DNA of 64,000 nucleotides from DASSUW01 sp963811895 (GCA_963811895.1 CAWETE010000015.1:62001-126000), one strand, 5' to 3'; shown: positions 45,479-55,640, numbered from the stretch's first letter. The notes: a model not told the origin generated them from the sequence alone. Made by a program: numbers and translations.

Positions 45479-46719
45479 CAGAACGTGTACTCCTCGGCGT
45501 CGGCTGCCGTCTGCGCCTCGCCCAGCGGCTCGAGCCCGCCGGGCGCGTCCTTGCTCACCTTGGCGATGTAGATCATGCGGCTCGGCGGCTGGGCGGGATC
45601 GGTGAAGTCGAGCGTGCCCGCGATCGTGCCGCCCGTGTCGAGCGCATCGATCGAGCGCAGCGCGTCGAGCACGCCCTGGCGCGTGAGATCCTCGTTCTCG
45701 CACGCCTTGGTGAGCGCCGCGTCGGCGATCTGCGCGCCGGCGTAGGCGTAGAGCGAACCATTGGACGACGGCGTGCCCTTCGGGAACTCGGCCTCGTAGG
45801 CGTCCAGGAACGCCTTGACGCCGTCAGCCTCGAGGCCGAGCGGGGCCATCGAGGAGACCACGTAGTAGTTGGCGGCCAGCGCTTCGGAGGCCGGCGTGGT
45901 GAGCAGCTGCGGCGTCCAGCCCGGCCCGTTGGCCACGATCGGGACGTCGAGCTTCTGCGAGGCGGCGATGCCGGCCAGCGACGCCGCCTGCGGCGGGGCG
46001 GCGGAGAACAGGATCGCCTTCACGCCCGCGCGCCGGAAGGCCGCCACCTGGCCCGTCATGTCGGTCTCGGCCGGCGTGATCTTCTGCTCGACGATCTTCA
46101 GGCCGTGCTTGTCGGCCGCGAACTTGGAGCCCTTCAGGGCGTTCTCGCCGTAGTCGCCCTCGAAGTACAGGTGGCCGATCGTGTCGCCCTCCTTGACGCC
46201 GTGCTCGGTCATCAGGAAGTCGACCGCGTTGATCGCCTCGATGTCGTACGTGGTACCGGCGATGGCGACGTTCTCGTTCGGCAGGATGTCCGACGTCCAG
46301 CCGGCGAAGTTGAGGAACATGCCCTCCTGCTCGACCGAGGGCAGCAGCGCCGAGGTGATCGAGGAGCCCAGGACGAGGCCGAGCCCGACGACGTCGCCGG
46401 ACATCTGCTGGTAGGCCGCAACCGCCTTCTGCGGGTCATAGCCGGTGTCCTGAACCTCCAGCTCGACCTGGCGGCCACAGATACCGCCGTCCTCGTTCTT
46501 GGCGTCCCAGTAGAGGTTCGCACCCTCCATCATCGACTTGCCGTTGGGGGCGAAGACGCCGGAGAGGTCGGGCAGGTAGCCGAGCGTGATGGTGTCGGCG
46601 GTCGTGCCGGGGCCTGTCTTGACGGAGCCCTCGCCCGAGGCCTCCCCGCCGTCGTCGGCCTTGCCGCAGGCGGCCAGCGCGAGGGCGAGCACCACGATTC
46701 CGAACAGACGTCTGCTCAT
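45478..46719 (-). CDS. Liv-type ABC transporter substrate-binding lipoprotein (413 aa)
   Basis: Lipoprotein signal with lipobox LALAAC (lipidated Cys at about 18) and a Gly/Ser-rich spacer. Peripla_BP_6 fold: TITLGYLPDLSGVFAPNGK, LVLGSSITSALLPSVEQEG and LYAYAGAQIADAALTKACEN. Proteins of this family bind branched-chain amino acids but also aromatic acids (for example the CouP type of Rhodopseudomonas). Located between permeases and the beta-oxidation-like genes, so an aromatic ligand is likely. ATGA overlap with livM. Confidence 0.85.
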   Translation of the reverse strand: MSRRLFGIVVLALALAACGKADDGGEASGEGSVKTGPGTTADTITLGYLPDLSGVFAPNGKSMMEGANLYWDAKNEDGGICGRQVELEVQDTGYDPQKAVAAYQQMSGDVVGLGLVLGSSITSALLPSVEQEGMFLNFAGWTSDILPNENVAIAGTTYDIEAINAVDFLMTEHGVKEGDTIGHLYFEGDYGENALKGSKFAADKHGLKIVEQKITPAETDMTGQVAAFRRAGVKAILFSAAPPQAASLAGIAASQKLDVPIVANGPGWTPQLLTTPASEALAANYYVVSSMAPLGLEADGVKAFLDAYEAEFPKGTPSSNGSLYAYAGAQIADAALTKACENEDLTRQGVLDALRSIDALDTGGTIAGTLDFTDPAQPPSRMIYIAKVSKDAPGGLEPLGEAQTAADAEEYTF

Positions 46720-47738
46720 GCGAGTCTCTCCTTGAGCTCTGGGGACCGGCGGACGAGCCCCGCCAGCCCGTCTCGCGCGAACAGGAGCACGGCGACGATC
46801 GCCGCGCCGTACACGTAGCGACTGAACTCCGACGCCGAGATGCCGCCGCTACCCGGCTCGGCGAGCAGCGGCAGCGAGCCGCTGTAGTGGTTGAGGACCA
46901 GCGGCAAGGCGGTCACGAACACCGCGCCCGCGGCGGCGCCGCCGACCGACCCCGCGCCGCCGATGACGATCATCACGAGGAAGTCGACCGACAGCACCAA
47001 GCCGAACGACTCCGGCACGATCCGCCCGAAGGCGAGTGCATACAGCACGCCGCCGAGCCCGGCGTACATCGACGACACCGTGAAGGCGGCGGCCTTGTAG
47101 CGGACGACGTCGACGCCCATCGTGGCGGCGGCCACCTCGCTGTCACGCACGGTGGCGAGCGCCCGCCCGGGCCGGCTGCGCACCAGGTTGCGGCCGTACC
47201 AGACGGCGACGGCCACGATCACCAGACCGAGGTACCAGAGCCGCTCGAGCGGCCCGTAGGGCACGCCGAACACGGACACCTCGGGGTCGGTGGCAGAGAA
47301 GCTGAAGCCGAAGAGGCTGAACGGCTCGACCGCCACGCCCTCGTAGCCGCCGGTGATGCCCGTCGCGTTCTGCAGGATGTGCTGGCCGATGAAGACGAGG
47401 CCGAGCGAAGCGAGGCCGAGGTAGATGCCGCGCACGCGACCGGAGATCGGGCTGAAGAGCGCGCCGGCGATCCCGGCCAGCGCGACGGCGCCGACGAGCG
47501 CCAGCAGCGGCGGCACGCCCTCGCCGGCCAGGTAGGCGTAGCCGTAGGCGCCTATCGCGACGAAGAAGGCGTGGCCGAGTGAGAGCTGCCCCGCGATGCC
47601 CACCAGCAGCGTGAGGCCGATGGCGGCCACGACCGCTGCCATCGCGAACAGCGCGGTCTGCAGCCAGAAGCTCTCGAGGTAGAGCGGCAGCGCCGCGAGC
47701 ACGACGAGGGCGGCGGCGGCGCCGAGGGCCCTAGACAC
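46716..47738 (-). CDS. livM: Liv-type ABC permease, LivM-like (340 aa)
   Basis: About nine TM helices with the family signatures IGLTLLVGIAGQLSLGHAFFVAIGAYGYAY (about residues 40-69), ATVRDSEVAAATMGVDVVRY (the EAA-type coupling loop) and VLYALAFGRIVPESFGLVLS. Forms the membrane channel with the LivH-like gene, whose end it overlaps by 8 bp. Confidence 0.9.
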   Translation of the reverse strand: MSRALGAAAALVVLAALPLYLESFWLQTALFAMAAVVAAIGLTLLVGIAGQLSLGHAFFVAIGAYGYAYLAGEGVPPLLALVGAVALAGIAGALFSPISGRVRGIYLGLASLGLVFIGQHILQNATGITGGYEGVAVEPFSLFGFSFSATDPEVSVFGVPYGPLERLWYLGLVIVAVAVWYGRNLVRSRPGRALATVRDSEVAAATMGVDVVRYKAAAFTVSSMYAGLGGVLYALAFGRIVPESFGLVLSVDFLVMIVIGGAGSVGGAAAGAVFVTALPLVLNHYSGSLPLLAEPGSGGISASEFSRYVYGAAIVAVLLFARDGLAGLVRRSPELKERLA

Positions 47739-48617
47739 GGGTCACCTCGCGCGTCCCGAACAGCCCGGACGGCCGCACCAGCAGCACCAGCAGCATGACC
47801 ACGAACGGCGCCACGGTGCCGAGGCCGCGCCCGAGGAACGACAGCTCGTCCTGATAGCCGGCGCACAGCACCGAGACCACGCCGATGATCAGGCCGCCGA
47901 CGACGGAGCCCTCCGGCGAGTCGAAGCCGCCGAGCACGACGGCGGGGATCGCCGCCAGGGCGACGAGGCCGACGCCGCCGGTCACCCCGGCCGCCGGGAA
48001 CGACGTCAGGAACAGCCCGCCCACCGCGGCCAGCGCCCCGGCCAGCACCCAGGCGCCGGCCGCCACGCGGTTCAGCCGGATGCCCATCAGCGACGCGGTC
48101 TCGCCGTCCTCGGCCGCCGAGCGCATGGCGACGCCCCAGTCGGTCAGCTTCACGGCGACCGCGAGCGCGGCGACGAGCACGAGCGCGACACCGCCGGCAA
48201 TCACGCGCGAGGCCGGGACCCGGATCCCCGCGACCTCGACGACGCTCGCGCCCCACGGCGCGCCGATGCTGATGACGTCCGTGCCGATCCGGCGCGTCAG
48301 CTCGGTGAGCAGCAGGATGTCGACTCCGATGGTGAGGATGGCCAGGGTGCCGAGATCGGCCTCACGGATGCGGCGGATCAGCAGCGCGTCGATCGCCAGC
48401 GACACCAGCGCCGCCGCGACGATCCCGGCGAGCACCGCGGGCCAGAACCCGATCGAGTCGTGCAGGCGCCCGATGACGTAGGCGCCCATCAGCAGCACCG
48501 ATCCCTGGGCGAAGTTGATGACGCCCGTCGCCCGGAAGATCGTCACGAAGCCGAGCGCGACCAGCGCGTAGATCGCGCCGAGGAGCAGCCCGCCGGCGAG
48601 CAGGGTGACGAACTGGT

Positions 48618-48621
<4 letters not shown>
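47731..48621 (-). CDS. livH: Liv-type ABC permease, LivH-like (296 aa)
   Basis: Eight or so TM helices; GGLLLGAIYALVALGFVTIF at the N-terminus and ASLMGIRLNRVAAGAWVLAG coupling loop mark LivH. GTG start at 48621 overlaps the ATPase stop (GTGA). Partner of the LivM-like permease and the fused ATPase. Confidence 0.9.
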
Positions 48622-50144
<1,523 letters not shown>

Positions 50145-50169
50145 TCGCCTCTCCTCGAGGCGGAGAGTA

Positions 50170-50201
50170 TCAGGGTGCCTGATTTATGTCAGGCAGCTTG
50201 T
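50170..50201. promoter_or_regulatory. Two putative MarR operators before the importer operon
   Basis: TCAGGGTGCCTGA (50170-50182) and TCAGGCAGCTTGT (50189-50201), 19 bp start to start, or nearly two helical turns, so dimers could bind side by side. They lie between the marR stop and the livF-livG start, exactly where a promoter for the downstream operon is expected. Confidence 0.6.
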
Positions 50202-50650
50202 TACGCGTCCGGAAGGCCGGCGCCGAGCCGGTGCACGCATTCCGTGAGCGCCTTCAGCAGCTCCGCGCGAGCCTCCGGGTCGAGGTCGGCGAGCATGCGG
50301 TCCTCCATCTCGGTGACCGCCCGGTCGCAGCGCTTCAGGACCTCGAGGCCCTTGTCGGTGACCGTCATCTCCAGCACGCGCCCGTGGTTGGCCGCGGGCG
50401 CGCGGGCGACCAGGCCCTCGCGCTCGAGCGCGGCGATGACCTCGTTCATCGACTGCGGCGTCACGTAGCTGCGGCGGGCGAGCTGCGCGTTCGAGAGGCC
50501 GGCCCGGTCGCGCAGGATCGACAGCGCGGTGTACTGGGGCACCGTCAGCGGCGCCACCAGGGTTCCGATCTCGCGCCGCAGCGCGCGATCCAGGCGACCG
50601 ACGACGTACGAGATCCGCGGGGCCACGCGTGCGCGACTCGAGGTGCTCAC
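50201..50650 (-). CDS. MarR-family regulator, CouR-like candidate (149 aa)
   Basis: Winged helix with LSNAQLARRSYVTPQSMNEV (recognition region) and VARAPAANHGRVLEMTVTDK (wing), flanked by dimerisation helices. GTG start at 50650. In Rhodococcus the p-coumarate genes are repressed by CouR, a MarR protein released by p-coumaroyl-CoA; by analogy this protein would repress the ligase, the importer operon and itself via the TCAGGC-A-GCYTGA palindrome. Same direction as the operon it precedes. Confidence 0.85.
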   Translation of the reverse strand: MSTSSRARVAPRISYVVGRLDRALRREIGTLVAPLTVPQYTALSILRDRAGLSNAQLARRSYVTPQSMNEVIAALEREGLVARAPAANHGRVLEMTVTDKGLEVLKRCDRAVTEMEDRMLADLDPEARAELLKALTECVHRLGAGLPDA

Positions 50651-50689
50651 AGGCCGACGGTAGCAAGACGGTTCTCAGGGGCCCGAATA

Positions 50690-50702
50690 TCAGGCAGCTT
50701 GA
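50690..50702. promoter_or_regulatory. Putative MarR operator between marR and the hydrolase gene
   Basis: TCAGGCAGCTTGA lies 40 bp before marR and overlaps TTGACA (50699-50704), which could be a -35 hexamer for the divergent hydrolase at 50746. Suggests autoregulation and control of the hydrolase. Confidence 0.55.
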
Positions 50703-50745
50703 CACTAGGCGTACGCTGGGCGACAGGGAGCGAGAGGAGGACGCG

Positions 50746-52122
50746 ATGCGCCAGGTGGGACTGCTCATCGTCACGGTGGCCCTGATGGCGGTCACCGCCG
50801 GCCCGGCGGCGGCCGCGCCGCCGACCTGCACCAACCCGGCGGTCACGTGCCACACGGGCACCGCCGACGACGGGTCGACGTTCAAAGCGGAGGTCCCGCC
50901 GGACTGGAACGGCACTCTGCTGCTCTACAGCCACGGCTACGTCCCGCCCTTCGTCCCCAACCCGCCGGCCGATACCTGGCGCAACCGCGCCGTGGCCGAT
51001 CACCTGCTCGCCGAGGGCTTCGCGCTGGCCGGCTCGTCGTACGCGTCGAACGGGTGGGCCGTCGAGGAGGCGCTGCGCGACCAGATCGACCTGCTCGAGC
51101 GCTTCGAGGAGCGCTTCGGCGAGCCGCGCCGCACGATCGCCTGGGGCGAGTCGATGGGCGGCATGATCACCGCCGGGCTCGTCCAGCGGCACCCGCGGCG
51201 CTTCGACGGCGCGCTGCCGTTCTGCGGGATCCTCGGCGGAGCCGTCGGGCTCTGGAACCAGAACCTCGACCTGCAGTACGCGATCAAGACGCTGCTCGCG
51301 GCCGACCCGAACCCCGCCGTCTCGGTACCCGCCTCCCAGCTCGAGCTCGTGAACATCACGGACTGGCAGGCCAACGTCGCGCGCGCCAACGCCGTCGTCG
51401 CCGCCGCGGCGACGACCCCGCGGGGGCGCGCCCGCCTCGCGCTCGCGGGGGCGCTGTTCCCGCTGCCCGACTGGTGGGAGGTCGGCACGCCGCGGCCCGC
51501 CCGCGACGACTACGCGGGGCGCTGGGCGAACCAGCTCCAGGCGCTCCAGTTCCAGCTGGCGTTCATCTTCGGCTTCCGGCAGGAGGTCGAGCAGCGCGCC
51601 GGCGGCAACGGGTCCTGGAACGTCGGCGTCGACTACGGGCGGCTGCTGGCCCGCTCGGCGAGCCGCGACCTGGTCGGAGTGCTCTACCGCGGCCTCGACC
51701 TGCGCGGCGACCTGCGCCTGCTCGCGAAGGGTCGGCGCGTCCGGCCCGACCTGCACGCGACGGCATATCTGGTGCGGAACGTCGTCTACGACGGCCACAT
51801 CCCCGTGCCCGTTCTCACCGTTCACACCACCGACGACGGGCTCGTCGTCTCGCCGCACGAGCGCGCGTACCGCGACGCCGTGCGGCGGGCCGGGCGCAGC
51901 CGGCTGCTGGAGCAGCTCTGGGTCGACCGCCCCGGGCACTGCACGTTCACGGACGCCGAGACGCTGGCGGCGCTCGACGTGCTGCTCGAGCGCCTCGACG
52001 GCGGGCGCTGGCCGAAGGACTCGGGGAGCGTGTTCGACGACTACGATCCGCCGCCGTTCCTGCGACCGTTCGATCTGGTGTGGCCCGGTCGTAACCGTGG
52101 TCCGGTCAGTGGCGCGCGGTGA
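50746..52122 (+). CDS. Secreted alpha/beta hydrolase-like protein (458 aa)
   Basis: GGAGG five bases before the ATG. The signal peptide is MRQVGLLIVTVALMAVTAGP with cleavage near AAAAPP. Hydrolase features include LLLYSHGYVPPF, nucleophile elbow WGESMGGMIT, a candidate acid in VHTTDDGLV and the histidine in DRPGHCTF. A feruloyl-esterase-like or depolymerase-like role releasing aromatic acids outside the cell would suit the neighbouring catabolic cluster and the shared operator, but this is inference. Its last 17 bp overlap a LacI fragment on the other strand. Confidence 0.75.
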   Translation: MRQVGLLIVTVALMAVTAGPAAAAPPTCTNPAVTCHTGTADDGSTFKAEVPPDWNGTLLLYSHGYVPPFVPNPPADTWRNRAVADHLLAEGFALAGSSYASNGWAVEEALRDQIDLLERFEERFGEPRRTIAWGESMGGMITAGLVQRHPRRFDGALPFCGILGGAVGLWNQNLDLQYAIKTLLAADPNPAVSVPASQLELVNITDWQANVARANAVVAAAATTPRGRARLALAGALFPLPDWWEVGTPRPARDDYAGRWANQLQALQFQLAFIFGFRQEVEQRAGGNGSWNVGVDYGRLLARSASRDLVGVLYRGLDLRGDLRLLAKGRRVRPDLHATAYLVRNVVYDGHIPVPVLTVHTTDDGLVVSPHERAYRDAVRRAGRSRLLEQLWVDRPGHCTFTDAETLAALDVLLERLDGGRWPKDSGSVFDDYDPPPFLRPFDLVWPGRNRGPVSGAR

Positions 52123-52315
52123 CCGCCGCGGGCGACGCCACCGAGTCGCGCATGCGGAGCGGCATCGGCACGCGGTGGACCTCGGCCTTCGTGTCGCCTG
52201 GCGTCGGGCCTCGATCGATCTCGGCGAAGAGGACCTCGACGGCCTTGCGCCCCAGGTCGTAGTGCGGCAGCGCGATCGTGGTCAGGCTGGGTGGCATCCA
52301 ACCGGCGTCGTCGGG
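52106..52315 (-). pseudogene. C-terminal fragment of a LacI-family regulator
   Basis: The frame reads PDDAGWMPPSLTTIALPHYD, then LGRKAVEVLFAEIDRG and HRVPMPLRMRDSVASP, typical of the last 65 residues of LacI/GalR regulators. The DNA-binding and most of the sugar-binding domain are absent; homology ends near 52315, just before the lectin gene, suggesting that an insertion or deletion removed the rest. Confidence 0.65.
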
Positions 52316-52369
52316 CCACAGGGGAGCGGCCTTACGTCCTCGCGCGGGAAACGCGTGCACCCAAGGCGG

Positions 52370-52900
52370 TCAGAAGGTGTTCAGGAAGAAGTGCTGGGGC
52401 TTCGAGTCGGCGTTGCCCTTGAACGCCAGCACGAGCTCCTGCCCGGGGCCGGGCGTCCACTGGGACACAACGGCAACGAGGCCTTTGTCTTCGACGCTGC
52501 GCGGGATGAACCGGTAGAAGCTGTTGACCTGCCAGCCGCCGACCTTCTCAATGCGCCACTGCTGACCGAGGGAGCCGTTGCAGGGATTCTGGACGATGCG
52601 GGTGCCGAAGTAGGGCGTGGGCGCGTCGAGGCACTTGCCGCTGTGGCCAGCGATCAGCGTCGAGTACTGCTTGGTGCCGACGGTCGTGGTGGCCCCGGGC
52701 GTCCAGCCCTGATGGCTGCCGCCGTGGTAGGGCCAGTCGACGACGGGCGCGCCGCCGTCCTGCCAGGCACCGCTGACGGACATGACGCCGCCGGTCTGGC
52801 GGCTCTCGAAGGTGTAGGAGGGCCCAGCGGCGAAGGCCGAGCCGGCTGCAACCAGCATCAGGGTGGCGGCAGCGATGATCGTGAGCAGGAGGGAACGCAT
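52370..52900 (-). CDS. Secreted ricin-B-type lectin domain protein (176 aa)
   Basis: The signal peptide is RSLLLTIIAAATLMLVAAGS, cleaved near AFAAG. The mature part has a carbohydrate-binding repeat SGKCLDAPTPYFGTRIVQNP with the QQW signature of beta-trefoil lectins. Only one clear repeat is present. Start at the ATG at 52900; the ribosome site is weak. Probably an extracellular glycan-binding protein; flanked by gene fragments on both sides. Confidence 0.7.
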   Translation of the reverse strand: MRSLLLTIIAAATLMLVAAGSAFAAGPSYTFESRQTGGVMSVSGAWQDGGAPVVDWPYHGGSHQGWTPGATTTVGTKQYSTLIAGHSGKCLDAPTPYFGTRIVQNPCNGSLGQQWRIEKVGGWQVNSFYRFIPRSVEDKGLVAVVSQWTPGPGQELVLAFKGNADSKPQHFFLNTF

Positions 52901-52909
52901 GCTTACCCA

Positions 52910-53132
52910 GACCTCGCGCGCGGCCGCAGTATTCCCAACGGAACTTCCGCATGATGAAACGGTCGTCGAAGCCCGACCATGTCCGCCCGGGCTGGCGGAC
53001 CTTGGCCGTAAGGACGTCGCCGCGCAGCCGGTCGAGCATGTCCTCGGCCTGCTCGGTGTCGCGGGCGGCGCCGTCCCGGGCCAGCTTGGCGATCCGCTCG
53101 GCGAACGGCGACGCTTGGTAGTCGACCAGACG
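52910..53132 (-). pseudogene. Unidentified gene remnant upstream of the lectin
   Basis: A 70-codon frame without ATG at its beginning reads LVDYQASPFAERIAKLARDG, then TEQAEDMLDRLRGDVLTAKV and TWSGFDDRFIMRKFRWEYCG. Composition is protein-like (balanced charges, helical heptads), unlike antisense noise, but both ends are cut. I cannot name the family. It abuts the GTTGCCA repeats next to the tRNA, so it may be the terminal gene of a vanished element. Confidence 0.4.
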
Positions 53133-53143
53133 TGGAGAACACC

Positions 53144-53164
53144 GTTGCCAGAAGCGTTGCCACG
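53144..53164. repeat. GTTGCCA pair, 12-bp period, beside the tRNA
   Basis: GTTGCCA at 53144 and again at 53156 (12 bp apart), ending 73 bp from the tRNA core. The same unit with the same 12-bp period occurs in repeat tails A and B. Resembles integrase arm-type binding sites. Confidence 0.4.
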
Positions 53165-53204
53165 ATTGTTCTCCACCCGCAGCACACCTTGAATCTCAAG
53201 AACG

Positions 53205-53228
53205 ACAAAAGCCCCGACATGCGGGGCC
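53205..53228 (-). terminator. tRNA-Leu terminator
   Basis: GCCCCG-ACATG-CGGGGC, followed on the minus strand by TTTTGTCG, nine bases past the tRNA 3' end. Confidence 0.7.
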
Positions 53229-53237
53229 TTCGCGTCA

Positions 53238-53322
53238 TGCGCCGAAGAGGACTCGAACCTCCACCCGGTTATCCCGGACCAGGCCCTCAACCTGGCGCGT
53301 CTACCAATTCCGCCATCGGCGC
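53238..53322 (-). tRNA. tRNA-Leu(GAG)
   Basis: 85 nt without encoded CCA. Minus strand starts GCGCCGATGGCGGAATTGG; acceptor stem GCGCCGA/TCGGCGC, anticodon arm CCAGG-TTGAGGG-CCTGG with anticodon GAG, a long variable arm (class II, as for Leu) and T-arm GGAGGTTCGAGTCCTC. Reads CUC/CUU codons. Its 3' 59 bp are duplicated at 31924 and 38031, so it appears to be an integration target. Confidence 0.95.
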
Positions 53323-53335
53323 GGATGAGGGCCGG

Positions 53336-53341
53336 AGTATA
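53336..53341 (-). promoter_or_regulatory. -10 hexamer of the tRNA-Leu promoter
   Basis: TATACT on the minus strand, 14 bases before the tRNA 5' end. The -35 region (near 53359-53364) is weak. Confidence 0.5.
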
Positions 53342-53392
53342 GCCCTGCGCCGGTTGCCGTTTGCATCCGTCCTGACCCCCCGCTACTGTGCC

Positions 53393-53406
53393 CGAACAGA
53401 TGTTCG
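53393..53406. promoter_or_regulatory. LexA box upstream of lexA
   Basis: CGAACAGATGTTCG fits the actinobacterial/Gram-positive SOS box (CGAAC-N4-GTTCG) exactly, 35 bp before the lexA ATG. Implies autorepression. Confidence 0.85.
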
Positions 53407-53441
53407 CTTTCGGCAACCAAACCCAGGAGTAGAGGCTCGTC

Positions 53442-54071
53442 ATGGACATCGGGAAGGACCTGACGAAGCGCCAACAGGAGATCTTCGACTTCATCAAGAA
53501 GTACTCGGCGAAGTACGGCTATCCACCGACGGTGCGTGACATCGGCAAGGCGGTGGGCCTGGCCTCGTCGTCGACCGTCCACGCCCATCTGTCGAACCTC
53601 GAGAAGCTCGGCCTGGTGCGGCGGGACCCGTCGAAGCCGCGCGCGATCGAGCTGCTGGACCGGACGGTCGACGCCGTGAAGTCGGTGGTCGGCGGGTCGG
53701 ACGGGCTGCCGCTCATCGGCAACGTCGCGGCGGGCCAGCCGATCCTCGCCGACGAGAACATCGAGGACCGGATCGCCGTCGACTCCCGCGTGGGCGGCGA
53801 CGAGGGCGAGTACGTGCTGACCGTCAAGGGCGACTCGATGGTCAATGCCGGCATCTTCGCCGGCGACCTGGTCGTCGTGCGCCCGCAGGACACGGCGACC
53901 GACGGCGACATCGTGGTCGCGCTGCTGGGCGAGGACGCGACGGTCAAGCGCTTCTTCCGGGAGAGCGACCACGTGCGCCTGCAGCCGGAGAACGACACCA
54001 TGGAGCCGATCCGCTCGCGCGAGGTGCAGGTGCTCGGGCGCGTCGTCGGAGTGATGAGGAAGGTGGCATGA
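53442..54071 (+). CDS. lexA: LexA repressor (209 aa)
   Basis: Winged helix at 1-70 with YGYPPTVRDIGKAVGLASSS; peptidase S24 domain with self-cleavage site Ala97-Gly98 (NVAAGQP), catalytic Ser132 (GDSMVNAG) and Lys169 (EDATVKRF). Represses SOS genes until RecA-stimulated autocleavage. Targets in this window by box match: itself, imuB and dnaE2. The stop overlaps the start of the next gene (ATGA at 54068-54071). Confidence 0.95.
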   Translation: MDIGKDLTKRQQEIFDFIKKYSAKYGYPPTVRDIGKAVGLASSSTVHAHLSNLEKLGLVRRDPSKPRAIELLDRTVDAVKSVVGGSDGLPLIGNVAAGQPILADENIEDRIAVDSRVGGDEGEYVLTVKGDSMVNAGIFAGDLVVVRPQDTATDGDIVVALLGEDATVKRFFRESDHVRLQPENDTMEPIRSREVQVLGRVVGVMRKVA

Positions 54072-54308
54072 GCGCGCTGCTGACACCCCCTACCGTCCGT
54101 CGCATGCGCGAGGGCGAGTGGCGGCCGAAGCCGAACGGCGAGTCGGGGCCGTCGCTGGACGACGTGGTCTCGCGCGCGTGGGAGGTCCTGCGCGCCGACG
54201 TGCCGGCCGCGCTGCCCCGTCTGCGGCGGCGAGCTGATCCCGCGCCCGTCGGCCGGCTCCGGCGTCGTCGGCGGCCGCTGCGAGTCGTGCGGCACCTCGC
54301 TCGCGTAG
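54068..54308 (+). pseudogene. Frameshifted zinc-ribbon protein (about 80 aa)
   Basis: The first part (GEWRPKPNGESGPSLDDVVS, then RAWEVLRADVPAA) runs in the frame coupled to lexA. The second part, CPVCGGELIPRPSAGSG and GGRCESCGTSLA to a TAG at 54306, lies in another frame. One extra C at about 54212 separates them; without it the two CxxC knuckles of a zinc ribbon would follow in frame. Related intact small proteins occur after lexA in relatives, to my recollection. Could be a sequencing error or a true mutation. Confidence 0.65.
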
Positions 54309-54321
54309 CCTGCCGGGCTAC

Positions 54322-54702
54322 ATGAGCCTCGACGACGACCGCTCCGCTCTCCAGCAGCTCCAGCGCGACTGGATGCAGGCGGTCGAGGACCGCGACATGG
54401 AGCGGCTCGAGGAGATCGTCGCCCCGGGCTTCCGCTTCACGGCCATCCACCTCAACCCCGAGCCGATGACCCGCGAGCAGTGGATGGAGGCGGCGCGCGA
54501 GGGCTACACGATCGTGTCCTTCGCGTACGAGTCGATGGACGTCGACATCCACGGCGACACCGCGGTGGTCCACTCGCGCTACTCGCAGATCGCGAGCCTG
54601 CACCAGACGAGCCTGTCGAACGCCTTCCGGCTCACCGACGTGTGGAGCCGGATCGACGGGCGCTGGCAGGTCGTCGCCCGTCACAGCTCGATCCTGAGCT
54701 AG
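54322..54702 (+). CDS. SnoaL/DUF4440-like NTF2-fold protein (126 aa)
   Basis: Cone-shaped NTF2 fold pattern: helix LQQLQRDWMQAVEDRDMERL, EEIVAPGFRFTAIH, DVDIHGDTAVVHSRYSQIAS, and the closing strand DGRWQVVARHSS. Such proteins bind or transform small molecules, but no catalytic assignment is possible. Lies 13 bp after the zinc-ribbon pseudogene; convergent with the dehydrogenase. Confidence 0.75.
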   Translation: MSLDDDRSALQQLQRDWMQAVEDRDMERLEEIVAPGFRFTAIHLNPEPMTREQWMEAAREGYTIVSFAYESMDVDIHGDTAVVHSRYSQIASLHQTSLSNAFRLTDVWSRIDGRWQVVARHSSILS

Positions 54703-54706
54703 CGGC

Positions 54707-55558
54707 TCAGTTCTTCGAGTACTCGTAGAACCCGCGGCCGGTCTTGCGGCCCAGCAGGCGCGCCTCGACCATCCGGTTCAGCAGCGCCGGCGACACCGAC
54801 GCCGGATCGCGGAACTCCTCGTGCAGCGACTCGCTGACGGCCAGCAGCGTGTCCAGCCCGATGAGGTCGGACAACCGCAGCGGCCCCATCGGGTGCGCGC
54901 AGCCCAGCACCATCCCGCGGTCGATGTCCTCGCGCGAGGCGAAGCCCGACTCGTACATGCGGATCGCCGACAGCAGGTACGGGATCAGCAGCGCGTTGAC
55001 CACGAAGCCGGCGCGGTCCTGGGAGTCGATGCACTCCTTGCCCAGCGTCTGCTCCGCGAAGTCGCGAACCCGCTCGGCGGTCTCGTCGGCGGTCATGATC
55101 GAGTGGACGATCTCGACGAGCGGCAGCACCGGCACCGGGTTGAAGAAGTGCAGCCCGATCACCTTGTGCGGCTGCGACGTCTCGGCGCCCAGCTTCATGA
55201 TCGGCACCGACGAGGTGTTGGAGGCGAGGAACTGCGCGTCCGGCAGCAGCGTGTCCAGCCGCTTGAAGAGATCGCGCTTCATCCCCTCGTCCTCGATGAT
55301 CGCCTCGATCGCCGCGTCCGCTCCCTCGACATCGTCCAGGGAGGTCGTGAAGGCGAGTCGCTCCAGCGCCGCCGAACGGTCCTCCTCGGAGACATGACCG
55401 CCGCGCACGCCGCGGTCGAGCGACTTCCCGATCGCCTCCTGCGACTTCGAGCAGCGCGCCTCGTCGACCTCCACCACGGTCACGTCCACGCCCGAGCGCG
55501 CGCACACCTCCGCGATGCCCGAACCCATGAGGCCGCCGCCGATGACTCCCACTCGCAT
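54707..55558 (-). CDS. 3-hydroxybutyryl-CoA dehydrogenase (283 aa)
   Basis: Rossmann motif GVIGGGLMGSGIAE at the N-terminus; catalytic His/Glu in GLHFFNPVPVLPLVEIV, SNTSSVP substrate loop, and the C-terminal dimerisation domain QDRAGFVVNALLIPYLLSAI and GCAHPMGPLRLSDLIGLD. Usual length for PaaH/Hbd. Oxidises L-3-hydroxyacyl-CoA to 3-ketoacyl-CoA in fatty-acid or phenylacetate metabolism. Stands alone; four bases separate its end from the NTF2-fold gene. Confidence 0.92.
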   Translation of the reverse strand: MRVGVIGGGLMGSGIAEVCARSGVDVTVVEVDEARCSKSQEAIGKSLDRGVRGGHVSEEDRSAALERLAFTTSLDDVEGADAAIEAIIEDEGMKRDLFKRLDTLLPDAQFLASNTSSVPIMKLGAETSQPHKVIGLHFFNPVPVLPLVEIVHSIMTADETAERVRDFAEQTLGKECIDSQDRAGFVVNALLIPYLLSAIRMYESGFASREDIDRGMVLGCAHPMGPLRLSDLIGLDTLLAVSESLHEEFRDPASVSPALLNRMVEARLLGRKTGRGFYEYSKN

Positions 55559-55640
55559 GGGCGGGCACGGTACCTCACAACGCGATCAGGCCCACACGCC
55601 GCCGGAAGGCAGCGACAACGCCACAGGGCAGCGAAGACGA

